Source: Pseudomonadota bacterium (GTDB lineage Bacteria > Pseudomonadota > Alphaproteobacteria > Rhizobiales > Rhizobiaceae). From it: DNA of 64,000 nucleotides. The stretch is taken from the NCBI GenBank assembly GCA_023451735.1, contig JAEXYH010000083.1:124001-188000 (forward strand), given 5' to 3'. Position 1 is the first letter of the stretch. Every line of letters starts with the position of its first letter. Positions 44,715 through 53,953 of the stretch are shown here, in pieces. The notes under the pieces are model-generated. The model had not been told where the DNA came from. It saw nothing but the letters and a program-made list of their open reading frames with translations, and did not search any database. The translations under genes were made by a program, and so were the position numbers.

Positions 44715-46484
44715 TCACAAAGATGCCTCGATCCATTTCTCGAATTCCGGCACTTCCAGCGGTTTCGAGAACAAGTAACCTTGAAGGACATCGCAACCGA
44801 GAGCGACGAGCTGATCGCTTGTATCCCAGTCTTCTATTCCCTCGGTCACGATTTTGTAGCCAAGTTCGTGACCCATGGCGATAACTGCCGCGACTGCCGT
44901 TTTATAAGAAGCTTTAGAAGTTACCCCCGCGACGATTGACCGATCCAGCTTGAGAACCGTCGCTGGCAGTTGAAGTAGATAGGCGAGATTGCTGTAACCA
45001 CTGCCAAAGTCATCGATTGCGATCGTTACACCCAGGTCGCGAATTGCCTTCAACCGCTGGAGAGCTTCTTCGTCCTCCATGATGGAAACATCCTCGACCA
45101 GTTCGAGCTCGATTTGCGCTGGCCGAACCCCATGGATTTCGAGTGCGGACGCTAGGCGACTGACAAAATCTCCTTCTTCCAGATTTCTTGCACTGATATT
45201 GAATGAGCAGGAAATGGACAGACCGACAGCCTTCCATGCCGCGATCTGCGTGCAAGTGTTGCGCATCACCCAATCTGTGACGTCTCGAATGAGCGGCGTT
45301 TTGCTGATCAGTGGAAGAAACTCCCCCGGCGAAACGGTCCCAAGCATAGGATGCCGCCATCGCAACAAAGCTTCAGCGCTGGAGAGTTTGCCTGATCTTG
45401 CGCAAATTCGCGGCTGGTAGACCAGGAACAATTCATCCCTTTCCAGCGCGCGTGGCATGTCTACGACGAGCGAATATGCCCGCCGGTGGGCAGCGTCGGC
45501 GGCAGGATCATACAACGCAACACCGGCGCGACGATCCCGAGCGTCGCGCGCAGCTTGAAGCAAGGTCCGCAGCACATCGGGCGAGCCGATCTCGTGGGAA
45601 TTAAGGACCCGGGCACCGCAACCCGGATCGAGTTTTGCTAGTATCCCAGATGTGGTCGTAAATGGCGCGCTCAATTCAACAGCGATAGCTTGCAAGAGCT
45701 TCTCTACATTGCGTCCCGTGTCGAAAAAGAAAGCAAGATGGGTGGGGCCGACATGATAGATCGTGCGATTGTCGAGCTTTGATCGCAAGATTTTGGCAGC
45801 ATGGGCAATCTGGTCGTAGAGATAACCGAGGCCAAAAGCACGCACCGCTTCATTGGATTCATGCATGCCGAGAAGCTCAACGACCACGACCCATTGGCTT
45901 TCGCCATCATGGGACCGTGAAAAGTCCCGTAGATCGCCGAAAAATTGGATGCGGTTGGGCATCTTGGTGGCGGCATCGCGGTACGTCAAATCTCTGTCGA
46001 CGCGAACCTGGGTCATCACCATTTCAGCCAGATCCCGCAGCGTATCACGATCCTCCTGCGAAAATCGTCGCGGCCGATGGTCAACGAGACAGATCGTGCC
46101 GACGGGATGGCCTTCATGCGTGAGAAGGGGTTCGCCTGCATAAAATCGGATACCTGGGGCGCCCAGGACAAAAGGGTTCCGTCGGAAGTTGGAATCGATG
46201 CTCGCGTCCTCGACGACAAGCGATCTCCGTTTGGCGATCGTATGAGTGCAAAAGCTATGATCCCTGAGGTTCTCACTCATATCGGTACCGAGGTGCGACT
46301 TGAACCACTGCCGCTCGCTATCGATGAAGGTGATCAAGACGATGTCGGTCTCGAATATGCGTTTGGCGAGACGAGCGATGCGGTCGTAAGCCTCCTGACT
46401 GTTGTTGTCGTCCATCAGGCCAAGTTCCTGAACCAAGGCAACTCGCCTTCGTTCATACGCTTCGGCCGAAAGCTGTTCCGGCAT
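44715..46484 (-). CDS. GAF - degenerate GGDEF - EAL c-di-GMP phosphodiesterase
   Basis: Cytoplasmic sensor enzyme of 589 residues. An N-terminal GAF domain (about 25-165; HSFCTHTIAKR, GIRFYAGEPLLTHEGHPVG) is followed by a GGDEF-like domain without the GGDEF motif (about 170-320) and an EAL domain (about 335-585). The EAL active-site residues look complete: SAEALLRW, SFNISARN, ELELVED, IDDFGSGYSN, LKLDRS, VTEGIE and LQGYLFSKP. It should therefore hydrolyse c-di-GMP, gated by the GAF ligand. It is transcribed divergently from the diguanylate cyclase gene at 46597, 112 nt away. Confidence 0.9.
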   Translation of the reverse strand: MPEQLSAEAYERRRVALVQELGLMDDNNSQEAYDRIARLAKRIFETDIVLITFIDSERQWFKSHLGTDMSENLRDHSFCTHTIAKRRSLVVEDASIDSNFRRNPFVLGAPGIRFYAGEPLLTHEGHPVGTICLVDHRPRRFSQEDRDTLRDLAEMVMTQVRVDRDLTYRDAATKMPNRIQFFGDLRDFSRSHDGESQWVVVVELLGMHESNEAVRAFGLGYLYDQIAHAAKILRSKLDNRTIYHVGPTHLAFFFDTGRNVEKLLQAIAVELSAPFTTTSGILAKLDPGCGARVLNSHEIGSPDVLRTLLQAARDARDRRAGVALYDPAADAAHRRAYSLVVDMPRALERDELFLVYQPRICARSGKLSSAEALLRWRHPMLGTVSPGEFLPLISKTPLIRDVTDWVMRNTCTQIAAWKAVGLSISCSFNISARNLEEGDFVSRLASALEIHGVRPAQIELELVEDVSIMEDEEALQRLKAIRDLGVTIAIDDFGSGYSNLAYLLQLPATVLKLDRSIVAGVTSKASYKTAVAAVIAMGHELGYKIVTEGIEDWDTSDQLVALGCDVLQGYLFSKPLEVPEFEKWIEASL

Positions 46485-46596
46485 TATGCTATTCCGCTAT
46501 GAAGAAGTCTTAACTCTATTCGACGTGAGACAAATAACGAAACTCCTGATCTATTAGAAAACCGTTAAGCTCGCTGATCATTAGACGAGGACGGGG

Positions 46597-48168
46597 ATGA
46601 ATTCGCCACTAGGGAGCACAGCCGCACTTGATCGCGGCTTCAGGAGTTTTTACATGCGCCACCGCGTTAGCATCAACGACCTGGGAATTTTAGCCGCTTT
46701 CTTATGTGTGCTCACGTATGTCGCCTACGCCTTCGATATATTTGTGACTGAAGGGCAGGTGTCATCCGCCGAGCAAACGATTGAGCTGGACGAGGTGCTT
46801 CTGCTTGGTGTTGCGCTGACCGTCGGCCTTCTGATATTTGCGGGCCGTCGATATATCGAGCAGAGACGAGAAATGCGACGCCGCCAAGAAGCCGAGCGGC
46901 ACGTGCGTGAACTGGCGTTTCAAGATCCCTTAACGGGGCTAGCCAATCGCCGACAGTTTGAAGACGCGCTGCGGATAGCCGCCGCCTCTCCACCAGCAAG
47001 CGGTTCATCTCACGCGGTTCTGATGCTTGATTTGAACGGCTTCAAAAAGATCAACGACAGCTATGGTCACGGTATCGGCGATGAGACGCTTATTGTTGTG
47101 GCTCAGCGATTGTTGGGGGCAGTGCGGTCGCAAGATCTGGTCGCCAGACTAGGCGGCGATGAGTTTGTCGTGCTTGCTCCCCATGTGAACGGCCCGGAAA
47201 CTGCGTCCGCCATCGCGCTACGGATCATGGAGGCGCTGGCGACACCAATCGTCATCAACGCAGTCGAACACACTGTCGGGACCGGTATCGGAATTTCTCT
47301 TCTTCCAAACGATGCGGACACGCCTGCGGAGGCACTGCGTAAAGCCGATGTCGCGCTTTATCGAGCCAAAGCTGAACACCGCTCGGCTATGAGGTTCTTT
47401 GAGACCACTATGGACGACAGAGTAAGAGAGCGGGATGAGCTTGAACGGGCGCTGCTGGCGGCGATTGAAGGCGACCTCATTGTGCCGCTTTTCCGGCCGA
47501 CGATCAACCTGGAGACCGGGACTGTTGTTGGGTTTGAAGTGTCGCCCTCGTGGGTAGGAGCAAGCATCGGGGCGATCGAGCCTGATCGGTTGATGGCGAT
47601 AGCCGAAGAAACCGGTGTCATCCACACGATAGGATTGCGATTGCTGGACAAGGCCTGTGCGGCAGCGTCTCTCTGGCCACAAACTGTGAAATTGTCGATC
47701 GATTTGTTGCCTGGCCAGATACAGGATCCCAAGTTGGCCGATGCTATTGGCGAAGTCCTCCGCAGGCACTCGTTTGCTCCGGAGCGACTGGAGCTTGAAA
47801 TCGCAGAAAACATTATCGTCGCGGATCTCGAAGGCGCGAAATCTGCTTTGGCACCGCTAAGAGCCGCTGGTGTCAAAGTCACGCTGGACAACTTCGGTAC
47901 CGGTTATTCCAACCTGTACCACATGCAGGAGTTTGCCTTCGACAAGGTGAAGATTGACAGGCGTTTTACAGACCGCCTGGGTAATGATGACGCCGACAAA
48001 GTTATCAAAGCGCTCGCGGGTCTCGGACATGGGCTGGGACTGATCGTCAGCGCTGATGGGCAATCAGATTTTGCCAATCGGGAAGCCTTGTTAAGGTCCG
48101 GAGTCGAACAGGGTCAGGGCACGGGGATCCTCGTCTCGTCCAGGGAGGCTACCGCATTCTTTCAATGA
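46597..48168 (+). CDS. membrane-bound GGDEF - degenerate EAL diguanylate cyclase
   Basis: A 523-residue protein with two N-terminal membrane helices (about 27-45 and 65-82) and then a GGDEF domain. It has an intact LGGDEF and an RSQD inhibitory I-site five residues before it. The EAL domain is degenerate: the EAL position reads FEVSPSW, the paired Asp motif is LDNFGTGYSN (one Asp lost), and the EGVE position reads SADGQ. The protein should make c-di-GMP and probably only bind it, if at all, through the EAL fold. ATG 46597 follows a GGACGGGG region. Confidence 0.9.
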   Translation: MNSPLGSTAALDRGFRSFYMRHRVSINDLGILAAFLCVLTYVAYAFDIFVTEGQVSSAEQTIELDEVLLLGVALTVGLLIFAGRRYIEQRREMRRRQEAERHVRELAFQDPLTGLANRRQFEDALRIAAASPPASGSSHAVLMLDLNGFKKINDSYGHGIGDETLIVVAQRLLGAVRSQDLVARLGGDEFVVLAPHVNGPETASAIALRIMEALATPIVINAVEHTVGTGIGISLLPNDADTPAEALRKADVALYRAKAEHRSAMRFFETTMDDRVRERDELERALLAAIEGDLIVPLFRPTINLETGTVVGFEVSPSWVGASIGAIEPDRLMAIAEETGVIHTIGLRLLDKACAAASLWPQTVKLSIDLLPGQIQDPKLADAIGEVLRRHSFAPERLELEIAENIIVADLEGAKSALAPLRAAGVKVTLDNFGTGYSNLYHMQEFAFDKVKIDRRFTDRLGNDDADKVIKALAGLGHGLGLIVSADGQSDFANREALLRSGVEQGQGTGILVSSREATAFFQ

Positions 48169-48473
48169 CAGCGGATACCAGATTGACAGCCTTAGCGCGC
48201 CTCATGCGTTACTGGGATGGCGAGCCTGCCATGCAGAACTCCACGCCCCCGACCGATAAAGGTCCCATCGCTCGCAGCGTTCGATGACGCCAGGGATTGC
48301 AACCTGCTGGTTTGTCGGCAGGATGTACATGGGTCATTCGCAACCTGGAATAGGTTAATAGGAGATTAAAAGTTTCATGCAATATCTAGTCCACTGATAT
48401 CGGCAGTGGCGTCCACGGTGGGCGGGGCGCGTCCCCTGACGAAGCAGGGTCAACCCATTTGCCGAGGACGAAC
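48169..48473. other. intergenic region before the chemoreceptor gene
   Basis: About 305 nt. AT-rich sequence at 48350-48385 is a plausible promoter. No gene or clear repeat is seen. Confidence 0.45.
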
Positions 48474-50402
48474 ATGTCAGTTCTACAAAATCTGAGCATC
48501 GGAAAGAAAATCTTGTGCCTACTTGTGCCGGTCTGCGTATTAGGGATCGGCGGCGTGAGCTATGTCTCCGTAAACTATAAGCAGGCCGATACGGCCTATT
48601 CTGAATTCATAGCTAAAGACACGCGTGCGGAGATCAATGTCGCGATCGCCAGCCAGCGTCTGGTTGCTCTCACATACGATGCTTATCAAATCCACCTTCG
48701 CGAAGCTGGCACAGCCGATCTCAAACGTGCCGACGAAGACTATGTCGCGAGCAAGGAAAGGTTGTTCGATCTGCTGAGCTCGGCGCGTGAAGCGTTCCCA
48801 GATGAAGCGGATGCTCTCGCGAGTTTTGATACTGCGGCAAAGCAGATTGTCGTCATCACGGATGAAGCTGTCGCCGCGGGAAGGATTGATCGCGATAACG
48901 ACGCGAAAGCCTCACTTCTGAAAGCTGACGAGCTGATCGCTAAGCTTCTTCCGCAAATGCGTGACTGGATTAACAAATCGAGTGCAGAGATCGACGCAAA
49001 AAGCGATCGGCTGACTGACCAAACCAACGCTGCCATTTTGGCTTCGCTCTCCGTTCTGGCGATCCTTTTCTCGGCAGGCATCTGGGCATCTATGGTGATT
49101 AGTCGGTGGGGGATCACCAGTCCGTTGGCCCGGCTCCAGGGCCGTATGCGTACTTTGGCGGAAGGAGAAAACGAGGCTCCAATAACTGGCACCGATCGCA
49201 AGGACGAAATTGGGAGCATGGCCAGTGCCGTCGGTGTGTTCAGGGAAAATGCGCTCGAGCGCAAGCGGCTCGAAGCGGAGGCTGACGCAAACCGAAGTGC
49301 ATCGGAGCAGGAGAAATCCAGACGCGAAGCCGACAAAGCTCGTGAGGCAGCCGACAACAAAGCAGCCGTTGATGGACTGGCGCGTGGTTTGCAGGCGCTT
49401 TCTGCAGGAAAGGTGACGTATCGGATCTCTGATCCGTTTGTTGCGAGCCTCGATGAGCTGAGGGTCAACTTCAATCAGTCTGCAGAAACACTGCAGACGA
49501 CACTAAAGGCTGTAGGCGAGAACGCGCGCACGATCGATGCGGGCGCAAACGAAATTCGCTCGGCAGCTGATGATCTTTCTAAACGTACAGAACAGCAGGC
49601 TGCCTCGGTGGAAGAGACCGCAGCTGCGCTGGAGCAGATCACGACCACCGTCAAAGATTCGACGCGAAGGGCTGAGGAAGTTGGTGTGCTCGTTGCAAAG
49701 GCACACAAGGCCGCCGAAGATTCAGGTGTCGTCGTTGACGGTGCGGTCGCCGCGATGGGGGAAATCGAACGATCGTCTGGCGAGATTACCAACATTATCG
49801 CCGTGATCGATGAGATTGCATTCCAGACAAATCTTCTGGCGCTCAACGCCGGCGTCGAAGCTGCCCGAGCTGGTGAGGCAGGTAAGGGATTTGCCGTTGT
49901 AGCTCAGGAAGTTCGGGAGTTGGCACAACGCTCTGCCCACGCAGCAAAAGAAATCAAAAATCTGATCAGCACGTCCAAAAGCCATGTCGAGAAAGGCGTG
50001 TCGTTGGTAGGCCAGACAGGATCGTCTCTCAAAACGATCCTGGGCGAAGTGCAGGAGATCAATCGCCATGTAGTTTCGATCGTGGAGGCAGCGCGTGAAC
50101 AGGCTGTGGGTCTGCAGGAAATCAACATGGCCGTGAACACGATGGATCAGGGAACGCAGCAGAACGCGGCTATGGTCGAGCAATCGACGGCTGCCAGCCA
50201 CAGTCTTGCAAAGGAGGCAGCTGCGCTTACAGCTCTCTTGGGCAACTTCGATTTCGGCGGTTCGAACGACACACGGAGGAGCGACGTCAGAAGGAGTTTG
50301 GAGGGCCAGCATGCCCATTCGCCGGCTCAGGCACTGTTGCGCAAGGTGTCGCGCAGCTTTGGCGGTCAAGCTCAGGTGCAAAATGAGTGGCAGGAATTCT
50401 AG
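48474..50402 (+). CDS. methyl-accepting chemotaxis protein
   Basis: Transmembrane chemoreceptor, 642 residues. TM1 is at about 11-30, a periplasmic helical sensor spans about 31-185, TM2 is at about 190-210, and a HAMP domain starts near 215 (RWGITSPLARLQGRM). The signalling hairpin has the conserved tip IAVIDEIAFQTNLLALNAGVEAARAG shown in two parts, which binds CheW/CheA. The C-terminus ends NEWQEF, a xWxxF pentapeptide of the kind that tethers CheR and CheB. ATG 48474 has GAGGA upstream. The sensed compound is unknown. Confidence 0.93.
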   Translation: MSVLQNLSIGKKILCLLVPVCVLGIGGVSYVSVNYKQADTAYSEFIAKDTRAEINVAIASQRLVALTYDAYQIHLREAGTADLKRADEDYVASKERLFDLLSSAREAFPDEADALASFDTAAKQIVVITDEAVAAGRIDRDNDAKASLLKADELIAKLLPQMRDWINKSSAEIDAKSDRLTDQTNAAILASLSVLAILFSAGIWASMVISRWGITSPLARLQGRMRTLAEGENEAPITGTDRKDEIGSMASAVGVFRENALERKRLEAEADANRSASEQEKSRREADKAREAADNKAAVDGLARGLQALSAGKVTYRISDPFVASLDELRVNFNQSAETLQTTLKAVGENARTIDAGANEIRSAADDLSKRTEQQAASVEETAAALEQITTTVKDSTRRAEEVGVLVAKAHKAAEDSGVVVDGAVAAMGEIERSSGEITNIIAVIDEIAFQTNLLALNAGVEAARAGEAGKGFAVVAQEVRELAQRSAHAAKEIKNLISTSKSHVEKGVSLVGQTGSSLKTILGEVQEINRHVVSIVEAAREQAVGLQEINMAVNTMDQGTQQNAAMVEQSTAASHSLAKEAAALTALLGNFDFGGSNDTRRSDVRRSLEGQHAHSPAQALLRKVSRSFGGQAQVQNEWQEF

Positions 50403-50957
50403 GGTTTGTGTGAATGGAGCAGGGTACGTTTCTTTCAGCTTTCAATGCAATGATCGCTTCGGAACCGGCACAATCTACTGCAATCACAATGTTCGGGGCC
50501 CGCGTTTAGCGGGCCCAGAGATATCTGTGCCTGAGTTCCCTTGATCAATCGAACGAGCAGCTTTGCGCCTTCAAATCGATTGTTCAAGCGGTTACTGAAT
50601 CGTCCTGAAAGCCGTCTTTCGCACGCACGGACGCGAAGGAGCAAGAAGTCCGCCGAGCCTGTTAGGTGTTGGATGTCAGCTTCCTCGAATTGCCCGCCGA
50701 TACCGGTCAGTCCGATACTGGTTTCGTATCAGCCATCCCCGAGGGCAAATACCTACCCGTACACGGAAAATTCGGCGCAAACTATCGGCCAAACGACGGG
50801 GTCGTCGGTTCGATCCCGTTCAAGAGCGTTAGGACACATCAGATTCTAAGCGCAGCAACAGGGGCTCGCAATGCTAGGGCTACTGTCGCCGGCTTGAATG
50901 GTAGATATGGAAGCCTGCGAACTTCGGGCACCAGTCGACCTCGCCACGCAGGTATAA
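50403..50957. other. intergenic region after the chemoreceptor gene, with a hairpin
   Basis: About 555 nt without a supportable gene; a frame at 50666-50971 has no recognisable content. A strong hairpin lies at 50496-50516: GGGCCCGC, loop GTTTA, GCGGGCCC. No T run follows on either side, so it is at best an imperfect terminator for the chemoreceptor gene. Confidence 0.5.
50496..50516 (+). terminator. 8-bp GC-rich hairpin, possible terminator
   Basis: Perfect inverted repeat GGGCCCGC / GCGGGCCC with a 5-nt loop, 94 nt after the chemoreceptor stop. It lacks a U tract, so intrinsic termination is uncertain. Confidence 0.4.
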
Positions 50958-51611
50958 TCAGTTGTTGGTGATATTGTCCCAGCCGGAAAGCGCAATTTCC
51001 GCCACATCGTGCAGCTCGGCCCGGTCCGCTCCATCCCGGGCACGGATCGCCATGCCGCTTTGGACTGTCTGCACGAACCTCGCCAGTTTGGTCGTGTCCG
51101 CCGTTACGTTTAGATCACCATCGTTCTTCGCTCGATCGAAGCGCGCTTTGAGCAGATCGAAACCGCCTGCACGAGTCGCTCGCATGAGTTCGCCCAATTC
51201 GGAGTGCCCTTCGCTGCCCACGGTCGCGAGCGTTGACATGCACCCATGGGGTAGATCGAGATCTCCACCGGTCATGGCGATCGCCTCATCCTGGAGAAAG
51301 AACAGCGCGGCCTGCCTCGCTGTTAAAGCAGCCCTGAAGCGGGTCCACACCAACCCCTCGTAGGTCGTATAATAGTATCGGAGGGCCTCGGCATAGAGCG
51401 CATCCTTTGAACCGAAGGCCGCATAAAGACTTTTGGTTCCGATCCCCATTGCCTCCGTCAGGTCGGCGATCGAGGTCGCCTCGTATCCCCTCATCCAGAA
51501 GAGCCGTGTCGCCGCGGCAAGCGCAGCCTGGCGATCAAACTCTCGCGGCCGCCCGCGTGGAGGACGCGTCGACGGTGAGTTCGCTTGAGGTATCGAAACA
51601 TCATTTTGCAT
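50958..51611 (-). CDS. TetR/AcrR-family repressor
   Basis: A 217-residue TetR regulator. After a Pro/Arg-rich N-terminus (GRPREFDRQAALAAATRLFW) the helix-turn-helix reads TSIADLTEAMGIGTKSLYAAFGSKDALY (shown as its landmark span, about 46-72). The C-terminal ligand domain includes PHGCMSTLA, a Cys found in some redox- or aldehyde-responding TetR proteins. It probably represses the divergent genes starting at 51691 and 52045 and itself, through the direct repeats at 51609-51683; the first repeat overlaps its start codon. Confidence 0.88.
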   Translation of the reverse strand: MQNDVSIPQANSPSTRPPRGRPREFDRQAALAAATRLFWMRGYEATSIADLTEAMGIGTKSLYAAFGSKDALYAEALRYYYTTYEGLVWTRFRAALTARQAALFFLQDEAIAMTGGDLDLPHGCMSTLATVGSEGHSELGELMRATRAGGFDLLKARFDRAKNDGDLNVTADTTKLARFVQTVQSGMAIRARDGADRAELHDVAEIALSGWDNITNN

Positions 51612-51683
51612 CGATCACTGTATAAATCTGTTGACGGTCGTTTGCAATGCCGATACCTATTTGTACATCGATCACTGCATAAA
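51609..51683. promoter_or_regulatory. pair of direct repeats, probable TetR operators
   Basis: CATCGATCACTGTATAAA at 51609-51626 and CATCGATCACTGCATAAA at 51666-51683 differ at one position of 18. One overlaps the TetR start codon; the other stands just before the ribosome-binding site of the remnant gene at 51691. This is the usual layout for a repressor acting on divergent genes. Confidence 0.62.
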
Positions 51684-51690
51684 AGGAATC

Positions 51691-51759
51691 ATGGATCTGT
51701 GTGGGAGACGCGCACTCGTGAATAGCGGTTCGAGTGGAAGCAGGAGGCAAAGAGCCTGA
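51691..51759 (+). pseudogene. remnant of a short-chain dehydrogenase N-terminus
   Basis: After AAAAGGAATC the frame reads MDLCGRRALVNSGSSG and stops after 22 codons. This matches the start of an SDR protein (xGRxALVTGxSSGIG), with the NAD(P) glycine motif already damaged. The rest of the gene is not recognisable before the next gene at 52045. It suggests that a dehydrogenase formerly controlled by the TetR protein has been deleted. The match is short, so confidence is limited. Confidence 0.4.
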
Positions 51760-52044
51760 TGGTCAGCGACAAAATGGACGCGGCCAGTACGGGCTTCCAA
51801 ATCGGTTACGCAACCCATCGCAATTCAGTCGCGACTAAGTGCGCATCGTTGTGCTTCCACCGGCATGTCACGCCAGCCGACTGAGAAACTGAGCCTGAGC
51901 TGCTCTTCCTCTAGGACGCTCTGTGTGTTTCGACGTGGAATATTGAACCCATCTCGTTCGGTGGCCGGCTCACGCAGTTTCCGGCCGCCCATCACCGGCA
52001 AACAATTTCGTCAAGTTTCCCTGCACCCTTTCTGGAGAGCAACC

Positions 52045-52434
52045 ATGTCCACCAACCCTATCGAGATCGCCACTACTTTCTTCGGCCACTGGTCCGCAAA
52101 CCGCATTGAGGACGCCCTTGCGATGCTGTCGGATGACGTCCTCTATGACAACGTACCGCTGCCCGACATCGTAGGGAGAGACAACGTTCGCAAATTCCAT
52201 GGGGACTTCGGGGTTGGAACGGCGTTCACGGTAGATTGGGCTGTGACCAACATCGCGGCATCGGGGAATCTTGTTCTCAACGAGCGGATCGATGTGTTCA
52301 CCCATGAAAGTGGCGCGACGATCACATTGCCGGTCATGGGTACGATCACCGTGGAGAACGGGGAAATCACTGTCTGGCGCGACTATTTCGACCTGGCCGA
52401 CTTCGAAAGGCAGGTCTCACTTCTCAAGAGATAG
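52045..52434 (+). CDS. limonene-1,2-epoxide hydrolase-like protein (SnoaL/NTF2 fold)
   Basis: A compact 129-residue protein of the LEH family, which opens epoxides with an Asp-Arg-Asp triad rather than a covalent nucleophile. YDNVPLP (Tyr and Asn that position water), NERIDVF (Arg-x-Asp) and WRDYFDL (second Asp) are all present, so an active enzyme is likely. ATG 52045 has GGAGAG at good spacing; the frame to 51865 has no homology. It is 228 nt upstream of an unrelated alpha/beta-fold epoxide hydrolase, and both are probably under the TetR regulator. Confidence 0.75.
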   Translation: MSTNPIEIATTFFGHWSANRIEDALAMLSDDVLYDNVPLPDIVGRDNVRKFHGDFGVGTAFTVDWAVTNIAASGNLVLNERIDVFTHESGATITLPVMGTITVENGEITVWRDYFDLADFERQVSLLKR

Positions 52435-52661
52435 GCAGATCGCAAAACCGCCGCCGTGGAGCCTCGGCGATGTTGTTCTCGCCGGGATGCCGCGATCGAA
52501 GGCAGGGTGCTTTGCTGACTGACGGAGCGGCACCTGTATTCATGGCGATCGCCCGCGCAGGTCCGTGGCTCCCGGACAACGGATATCTATAGAAATGACG
52601 CGTTGTTTCTAGGAATTTGCCGCAATAGAGGGGTTTCCTTCACTCTAAGCGGAGAAAAATC

Positions 52662-53801
52662 ATGATTTCACCCTACACGATCAACATTCCCGAGGAACGG
52701 CTCGCCATGATCAGGGCCAAGGTCGAGGCTTATGACTGGAGCCAGCTGCCGGATGCGGGAGGCTGGTCGGCGGGGGTCGGGGTTGATGATCTCAAGCGGC
52801 TCGCCGCCTATTGGCGGGACAGCTATGACTGGCGTGCTGTTGAACGGCGCCTCAACGCACTCCCCAACTTCACGGCGGACGTGGAAGGCGAGCACCTCCA
52901 CTTCGTTCATGTAAAGGGCGACGGCTCCAAGCCGCCCGTCCTGCTTCTGCACGGTTGGCCGGGCGCGTATCTCGAATTCGAGCGGCTCTTGGAGCCGCTC
53001 GCAGCGGACGGGCACGATGTTGTCGTCCCCTCGCTTCCTGGCTTCGCGTTCTCCAACCCGATCACGGGCCCGATCGGCCCGCGGCGGGCTGCTGCGCTCG
53101 TGCATGGGCTGATGATCCGACTGTTCGGCGACGCGCGGTATTTCGTTCAAGGGGGCGATTGGGGCCACGGCATTGCGGCCTGGGCAGCGCATGATCGACC
53201 GGACGCTCTGCTCGGCATCCATATCAACATGATGACCGTGTGTGCGAGGGATGCCGCTCCGACGACCGACGAGGAGAAGTCCTTCGCCGCCAAGCGAGCC
53301 GCGATTGCCGATTGGGAGAGCGCCTATTTTCACGAGCAGGCAACCCGTCCGCAGACGCTTGGCGTCGCGATGGCCGACAGCCCGATCGGAGCGGCGGGCT
53401 GGATACTCGAAAAGTTCGGCAAGTGGGCCGACCTTCCGACAACCGCCGATGGCGAGCCGGACATCTGGAGCAAGTTTTCCGAGGAGGAGCTCCTCACCAA
53501 CATCATGCTCTACATCGCGCCGGCATCGTTCGTGACTGCAACCTGGATTTACTACGGCAGCCGGATTGAAGCATCGCGGATGCTTCCGGCTGGTACCCGC
53601 ATCCAAGTGCCGACCGGCTTTGCGGCCTTCCCCGATCCGGTGTTCCTGCCGCCGCCGCGCTCATGGGCGGAGAAGACCTACAACATCGTGCATTGGAACG
53701 ACATGCCGCGGGGCGGCCATTTCGCCGCGCTGGAAGAGCCGGAACTGATGCTGGCCGACCTGCGCGCCTTTATCGCGACGGTGTCGGGCGCGCGCTCTTG
53801 A
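52662..53801 (+). CDS. EHN-type alpha/beta epoxide hydrolase
   Basis: Epoxide hydrolase with the N-terminal EHN domain, 379 residues, similar in layout to microsomal/fungal-type enzymes. The oxyanion motif is HGWPG (about 97-101), the nucleophile Asp is in GGDWGH (about 165-170), and the catalytic His is in GGHFAALEEPE near the C-terminus (about 350). Tyr residues for ring opening are likely in IYYGS. ATG 52662 follows AGCGGAGAAAAATC. The last 32 nt overlap a minus-strand remnant that may be a YihY-like tail. Confidence 0.9.
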   Translation: MISPYTINIPEERLAMIRAKVEAYDWSQLPDAGGWSAGVGVDDLKRLAAYWRDSYDWRAVERRLNALPNFTADVEGEHLHFVHVKGDGSKPPVLLLHGWPGAYLEFERLLEPLAADGHDVVVPSLPGFAFSNPITGPIGPRRAAALVHGLMIRLFGDARYFVQGGDWGHGIAAWAAHDRPDALLGIHINMMTVCARDAAPTTDEEKSFAAKRAAIADWESAYFHEQATRPQTLGVAMADSPIGAAGWILEKFGKWADLPTTADGEPDIWSKFSEEELLTNIMLYIAPASFVTATWIYYGSRIEASRMLPAGTRIQVPTGFAAFPDPVFLPPPRSWAEKTYNIVHWNDMPRGGHFAALEEPELMLADLRAFIATVSGARS

Positions 53802-53922
53802 AGGTGCGCTGCCGCTCTACCTGCTTGACCACCGAATAGACCTTGTATTTGAGGATCGCCGCGTTGAACTCGGCGCCGAGCATCAAGATCACGCCGACTA
53901 TGTAGAGAGGCAGGGGGGTGTA
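53770..53922 (-). pseudogene. remnant resembling the C-terminus of a YihY/BrkB-type membrane protein
   Basis: The minus-strand frame reads LYIVGVILMLGAEFNA followed by a charged tail to a stop at 53770. This resembles the last membrane helix of YihY/BrkB proteins (LLGAELNA). Nothing upstream in any frame continues the match; the sequence switches to a TetR-like remnant on the other strand. It is probably a leftover from a deletion. The similarity is short, so the identification is weak. Confidence 0.35.
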
Positions 53923-53953
53923 GTGCGCGGATCCAGACAGCAGTGCACGCGCC

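Noticed and set aside
50666..50971. A 101-codon frame after the chemoreceptor gene
   Set aside because: No domain, poor start, and it runs into the 3' end of the TetR gene on the other strand.
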